A DNA stretch of 64,000 nucleotides from Sanguinoderma infundibulare (Eukaryota > Basidiomycota > Agaricomycetes > Polyporales > Polyporaceae). The position numbers and the translations under genes were made by a program. The notes below the pieces were generated by a model that saw nothing but the letters and a program-made list of their open reading frames with translations, did no database searches and was not told the DNA's origin. The first letter of the stretch is position 1; each line of letters begins with the position of its first letter. The stretch spans positions 4,092,001 to 4,156,000 of the forward strand of contig JAVLRN010000001.1 of the NCBI GenBank assembly GCA_032821775.1, written 5' to 3'. Positions 58,891 through 64,000 of the stretch are shown here, one piece after another.

Positions 58891-58905
58891 ACTACACCTC
58901 CACCT

Positions 58906-58969
58906 GTGAGTACTGCAGTTCGTCCCTCCTCGTCTTGTACTACATTGCTAACATCGTAGCTTTGTAGAT
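58906..58969 (+). other. Predicted 3'-UTR intron of K1d
   Basis: GTGAGT donor, GCTAAC branch site and TGTAG acceptor, as in the other K1 copies. Confidence 0.6.
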
Positions 58970-58998
58970 CCCCACTTCCTCTCCCGTTCCGAACCAAA

Positions 58999-59032
58999 GT
59001 CATATAAGCGATGCGGGCACCTCTTATATGGC
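58999..59032 (+). promoter_or_regulatory. Conserved 3' hairpin, K1d copy
   Basis: GTCATATAAG / CTTATATGGC: ten pairs including one G-U, loop CGATGCGGGCACCT. The most regular of the six. Confidence 0.7.
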
Positions 59033-59107
59033 ACACTAGAGTAGAGTTTCGGTTTTCGGACATGGCTGTACACACGCTGGCTTCGTATGAACGCATCCAT
59101 CATGATT

Positions 59108-59123
59108 GGTTAACCGGTTAACC
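59108..59123. repeat. 16-bp palindrome downstream of K1d
   Basis: GGTTAACCGGTTAACC, perfect. Confidence 0.85.
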
Positions 59124-59290
59124 ACCACCACTGTACAATATAGACGGGCGCATTGTATTAACACCGTTACGATACGAATTTAATTTAATTTCTCTTCACG
59201 ATGGATGGCAGTCGAAGTCGTGAGATAATGCCATGGAGCGACGTCGGAGGCTTACATTGCGTTTGTGTTGTCCGTGGGACCGTTCGATGT

Positions 59291-60087
59291 GGCAGCAGAT
59301 CGTAGGATATCTCGGTCAGGGCGCGAGGATGGGTATATTCCGAGGCCTGCACAGAAACTTGGACCCGCGAGAATCGGGTTTTCAGTTAACCGGTGCGTGA
59401 GGAGAGCCTCGAGGCCGTCGCACTTCAGGAGTGTAATGGTATCCTGAAGGCCCTTTTCCCGTAGTGATCCATGGCGTCAGTTGCGACCGGTTACAACGTG
59501 CTAAGCACTAGGAAACTGACCAACCCTGCGTTCGTCGTGCCTTCTACCGTAAGGAATCCGTTGATCACTCCGCCACTGAGAAGGAGGGTCAAGAAGACAG
59601 AGGTTGAGCCACTCATCTTCCTCGTGCTCCAACCATTTCATGTCCTGACGTTGCCAGAGTTCCGTCGACTGTCCTGCCAGCACCAGTGGTTGAACTTGAG
59701 TGTGGTTCGGCGTCGACCCGTGCTTGGCCGAACGACTCGATTGCCGAACGAGACCTCGATCACTCCTCGATCACGGTCCCTGGGCGGCCCGGCCGAAGGG
59801 GTATGTCATGGGCGCTTCTACAACGGCGCGCTCTGGGACAAGTGTGCCTTGAAATCTTGCTGTTCCCGCCGAATGGCTGCCGCGGGATATCGAGCACTCC
59901 CGTCCTCCACGCGCTCTATTTTGACGTGCTGCGGGTTCTCGTAATGCGTATCAGGGCGTCGCAGCCCGACCAGTTTCCATCTTGGCCCGACACCACGTTT
60001 TTGGTCGCTCTCCCGACGCTCTGCCAGGCTTGCTCGTTCGCTTAGTCCTTCTTGCATCCTGTCGCACGCGCGGCCACCGTCAGCAGG
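59291..60087. other. Intergenic
   Basis: Unique sequence ahead of the ABC transporter. A 157-codon frame (59,471-59,944) has no recognisable features or splice partners, so I do not call it. Confidence 0.5.
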
Positions 60088-63000
60088 ATGGCGGGATTGT
60101 TCCTTCGGCAGTTTGGGGCGTTGTTCTGGAAGAACTGGATTGTAATGTCAAAGCATCCTTTGGTACGTCCACTCTATCCTCATCACCTCCAAACACTTCG
60201 AGCCGACTGTTCGTACCGTGTGCCATACGTCAGTTAAACGCTATACGATGCTTCATCATGCCCATCGCCTATGGAGTCTTCCTCGCCGTTGCCCAGATCT
60301 TCCTCAGCAAACCTAACAACGTAAGCTTATCCGCCGCTTCTCTTCTCTTCGCCCAACAGCTACTCGGACCTTGATGTTCTATACATTCAGTACGGCCTTG
60401 GCACGTCAGTGCCTGTTCCCCGCCTTGCTGACGTCTTCGACGGATCGCTCGCCTTCGTCTGGGCCGACGGCACCAATGGCACAGGAACCAACCCCTCCGC
60501 GAACGACATCATATCCCACGTCACAGGCGGGTTCTCTAGCAAGCAGCTGAGTGCAGTTCGACGGCTTGACTCCCCCGAAGACATTCCATCCGCATGCCCT
60601 CAGAACTTCAACTTGTTCTCCGAGTGCTTCGCTGCCGTCGCGTTCAACTCCCTTCCTGGTCCGAATGGGTCGCTGCCACTCAACTACACGCTCCGGGCCG
60701 ACGGAGGATTGTTCCATATCGACGTCACGAAGCATACCAGTGACTACGAGGAGAGGCTTCTCCCGCTTCAGTGGGCTGTTGATAGCGTGCGTTCTCTGTC
60801 AGATACGCGCAATGTTATCGTAATCAACCTCGCGCCCATGTAGGCCATCATCGAGCTCCAAACTGGTACAGCCCCACAGACACCGTTGGAGTGGCCATTT
60901 ACGCAGGAGACCAATGAGGAGCAGTTCACGCAAATCCGGTTGAGTAAGTGCATACTCTCCTTGACCACATGCGCTCGGAATTCCCCTCCATTTCCATGTT
61001 CTTCTCGACCCCAGAATATTGGTATATATATCCGCACGCCGGAACCACAATGGGCAATGTCAAATACCGCCCAACGAATGTATCGTGTTCATGACTGCTA
61101 ACTATTGGTGTTCGCGCGAACCACAGGCTACATCCGCGGACTTCGGACTCTGCTGGTTCTAGCATTGTAAGCACAAGGCCTTTGGAGTGCATTGAAGGTG
61201 ACTCACCGGCGTTCAGGTTCATTTGTTACGTCGGGATATCCTACCAATTACCTGGATCATTTGGAGGCGAGCGCGCGAACCTTTTAACAGAGCATCTCAA
61301 GGTTATGGGCCTCCTGGACTCGGCTCGCATTACGTATGTCTTCGTCCTTCAAGATAACACAGTCTATTAATCTGCACATATAGTTCTTGGCATATCAGTA
61401 TTTCACTAGCGTACCTCCCAGCGTGGATCATCGTCTCCATCATCTGGCACTTCCGCATCTTCACAGCGACCAACATCGGGATCATCATCATCGTCCACCT
61501 ACTGCTCGGTCTCACGCTCGCCAGTTGGTCTTTCTTCGTCGCCACGCCATTCGGCAAGAGCCCGCAACTCGCCGCCGTCGTCTCGACGTTCCTCGCCATT
61601 GTCTTCGCGATCCTTGCGTTGGTGTTCAGTCACGCAAGCACCGGCGCGGCGTTCATCTTCACGATCATCTTCCCTCCCGGATTCTATATCTTCGCTATCC
61701 ACGCCATATGCGGGTGGGAGGTGCACCAGCTTGCGACGAACGTCCTCCAGCCCGACCCCGACAACGCGCTGCGCCTCCTCCCTCTGATCGTCGCTGCCAT
61801 CGTAAGGATCCCGTCTCTATCGAGCATCAGCATCGTGCGCATATGTTCACCTCTTGCTTGCAGATCGACGTCTTTCTCTGGCCATACTTCGCCCTCCTAT
61901 GGGAGAGCCGACTGTACGACGCTCACAACCCATCCTCGCGGCCAGGATGGTGGTCGCGCCTTCTCGGGAAGAAGGACCGGAACGCGGCGGAGGATGGCAT
62001 CCCACCCATTGGGCCGGACACGGCCATCTCGATCCGCAACCTGGGCAAGGACTTCACGCCGTCGTTCTTCAAGGGCGACAAGGACATCGTCACCGCCGTG
62101 TCCGATCTCAGCCTCGAGATCCCAAAATTCGGCATCTACGTCCTCTTGGGCGCGAACGGGTGCGTTTCTCTCCTTTCCGCGACCGCATATGTGCTTGTGT
62201 TTACTGAGGGATGCCTGGGCCGTTTAGAGCGGGGAAGTCCACGACGATGTCCATCCTCGCGGGCCTCCTCGGACGTACTCGCGGCACGGTGACGTTCGAA
62301 GGCGGGGTCGAGCGACCGCCCCGGGGCACAATTGGGGTCGTCCCGCAGAAGAACGTGCTATTTCCGGAGCTGACGTGCTACCAGACATTGAAGGTGTGGA
62401 AGGCGGTCAAGCGTTCGGATGGGAGCGGGGACGACGAGAATGTCGAGGAGCTGTTGAAGGACTGCGACTTGGGGAAGAAGATTCACTACAATGCGAATAC
62501 GTTGAGTGGGGGACAGAAGAGGAAGCTGCAGTTAGCCATTGGGTTGATTGGGGGGTCGAAAAGTGAGTAACGTTTTGCGTATTGTATCTGCCTATTCATA
62601 AATATATCTCCCGCTCCAGTCATCCTGGTCGACGAGGTAAGATATTTTTAATGTGATCACTATATGCTCTGACTGTGCTTTGCAGTGTACGTCGGGAGTC
62701 GATCCGCTGTCCCGTCGAGCTTTGTGGCGGACGCTGAGCGCAGTGAGGGATGATCGCACTGTGGTGTTCACTACCCACGTAAGTGAATGTATGCGCATTG
62801 TCACGCTCGAGCGTTACCTCAAAGACCATTTAGTTTCTCGACGAGGCGGACTTGCTTGCGGATACGATCGCGGTGCTCGCAGCTCCTGGAAAGCTCGTCG
62901 CTCACGGTACACCTGTTGCCTTGAAGTCAAGCCTTGGAGAGGGTTACACCGTGAACATATCCTTCATTCCGGAGGAAAAAGACAAGACGGTGCGGGAAAC

Positions 63001-64000
63001 GGAAGGCAAACTTCTGGGACGGGTTCAAACGATCGCGCCTCTGGCCTACACGTCGTCGTCATCACCAAATGATGTTTCGTACCACTTGAAGTTGAAGGAC
63101 CCAGCGACCGTCCAGAAGGTGCTCGGGCTGGTGGAGGACAACCGCGAGCAGTATGGCGTGGCGAACTACTCCGTCGCCGGAACGTCCATAGAAGACATCT
63201 TCTTGGGGCTCATGCACGACAGCTCCCGCTCGGAAGAGAACTTGAAAGACAAAGAGAAGGCGCCATCCGACAAGGCCGATCTGTCCGCAACGCCGTCGCT
63301 CGTGCATCACCCACAGTCCTCCTCCACTCAGCAGCCCGCCGTTTTGCAGCTGACGAACGGACGGCGCCGCTCGCCGTTCGGCCAGGCGCTGACGATCTTC
63401 CACAAGCGCGTGCTCATCGCGAGACGGAGCTGGCTGACGCCCACTCTCGCTGTGCTTGTCGCCGTCGCGGGCTCGTGCATCCCGGTCTTCTTCCTCTCGA
63501 ACCGCACCGACCAAACGTGCGTCAGGAACTTCCGCACCGTTCCCCAGACGCCGCTGTACCTGCCGTCTTCTCCGCTCGGCCTCGCGACCGAGATGGCGGC
63601 GGGGTCGCCGATCCTCGAGTCTCCCCCGAACATCATCCAGACGACCCTAGGGAACTCGACGCAGCTGTTGCTGACGCAGAACGTGCAGGACAACGCGACG
63701 TTCGTGCAGACGATCGACCAGGACTTCCGGAACCTGTCCTTGGGCGGTGTTTCGCTCGACCAGCAGCCGCAGTCGGGACGGGCGTTGTTCGCGTGGGAGG
63801 CGACGCCCCCGGGGTTGACGGGACTGGTGATGCTGAGCTTGGTCTCGAACTTGCTCTACAACGCGGCGCTGAACGCGACTGGGGGCGGGAATGTGGCCGC
63901 GCCGAGCATCATCCAGGCGAACTACCAGGCGTTCCCCGGGATCGCGGCGGGTACGCTCGTCGCGCTCAAGTGGGTCGCGTTCTTTGGTGCGGCGATGGTG
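60088..64000 (+). CDS. ABCA-type ABC transporter, 3' truncated
   Basis: Exons 60088-60162, 60234-60320, 60391-60786, 60844-60943, 61127-61166, 61217-61333, 61384-61801, 61864-62159, 62228-62562, 62620-62636, 62686-62778 and 62834 to beyond the window. MAGLFLRQFGALFWKNWIVM is the usual ABCA N-terminus; a large glycosylated loop follows (TNGTGTNPS, PLNYTLRAD), then about six helices (LAYLPAWIIVSIIWHF, IIIIVHLLLGLTLASWSFF, FLAIVFAILALVFS). NBD1: Walker A GANGAGKST, LSGGQ, Walker B IILVDE, His loop VVFTTH, then FLDEADLLAD. A regulatory stretch and the second membrane half begin (GQALTIFHKRVLIARRSWLTP) before the edge. Full-length ABCA proteins have a second NBD, so about half lies outside. Lipid export or flipping is the inferred role. 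Exon 10 is 17 nt and encodes just the Walker B strand. Confidence 0.92.

Larger units (their letters stand above)
56860..59290 (+). repeat. Dispersed kinase cassette, copy 4 (K1d)
   Basis: The upstream module starts near 56,860, under 400 bp past the beta-mannosidase stop, and is the shortest of the four; the 3' flank matches copy 2 to about 59,290. Boundaries are approximate. Confidence 0.72.

Noticed and set aside
12040..59290. Kinase cassettes as LTR retrotransposons or Helitrons
   Set aside because: No reverse transcriptase, helicase, LTR or CTRR end seen; repeats around K1a are not at the ends of the other copies.
59471..59944. 157-codon plus-strand frame
   Set aside because: No recognisable features, poor codon use and no conserved partner.
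1..64000. tRNA, rRNA or CRISPR-like arrays
   Set aside because: None seen on reading; a covariance search would be decisive and was not possible.

Overview
This window is fungal nuclear DNA, almost certainly from an Agaricomycete basidiomycete; a wood-decay or polypore-like species is my inference. The signs are short (about 50-60 nt) GT-AG introns with CTRAY branch sites in nearly every gene, very small exons, compact GC-rich coding sequence, and a chitin synthase, GRAM/VASt sterol-transfer protein, MARVEL protein and GH2 beta-mannosidase of basidiomycete type. There are no operons, prophages or CRISPR arrays.

Layout of the conserved genes, left to right: class IV-like chitin synthase (5' truncated, to 3,027 +); isoprenylcysteine methyltransferase (10,300-11,093 -, frame interrupted); Swi5 recombination mediator (18,393-18,924 +); MARVEL membrane protein (19,208-20,125 -); dienelactone hydrolase (20,858-22,155 -, eight exons); GRAM/VASt ER-contact-site sterol transporter (28,926-32,358 -); PX-domain AGC kinase (36,665-41,849 -, with a 1.34-kb first intron); large low-complexity protein (46,111-49,716 +); thioredoxin (51,034-51,604 +); beta-mannosidase (52,586-56,473 +, 12 exons); ABCA-type transporter (60,088 to the end, 3' truncated). 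These are independent single-copy genes.

Between them sits an expanded, fast-evolving kinase landscape. Four copies (K1a-d: 13.1, 26.5, 34.9 and 57.5 kb) and two diverged copies (K2A pseudogene at 8 kb, K2B at 16 kb) encode Ran1/Pat1-like Ser/Thr kinases. They share one phase-1 intron in the activation segment, a common TATA/leader sequence, low-complexity tails and a 34-nt hairpin about 0.1-0.15 kb past the stop codon. The K1 copies also share a 3'-UTR intron, a 16-bp palindrome and about 1 kb of upstream sequence, so each K1 lies in a dispersed cassette of about 2.4-3.2 kb. A second family of kinase-fold proteins with degenerate catalytic motifs (pseudokinase-like) occurs at 3.8-5.1 kb, at 9.2-9.9 kb (truncated, fused to K2A) and at 23.2-24.4 kb. 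A further kinase relic lies at 5.4-5.7 kb.

Other structure: a TA-flanked MITE-like element at 43.2-43.5 kb, an imperfect inverted-repeat insertion in beta-mannosidase intron 1, and direct repeats bracketing K1a. All splice models come from reading GT/AG sites and checking that exon lengths keep frame; none has transcript support here.
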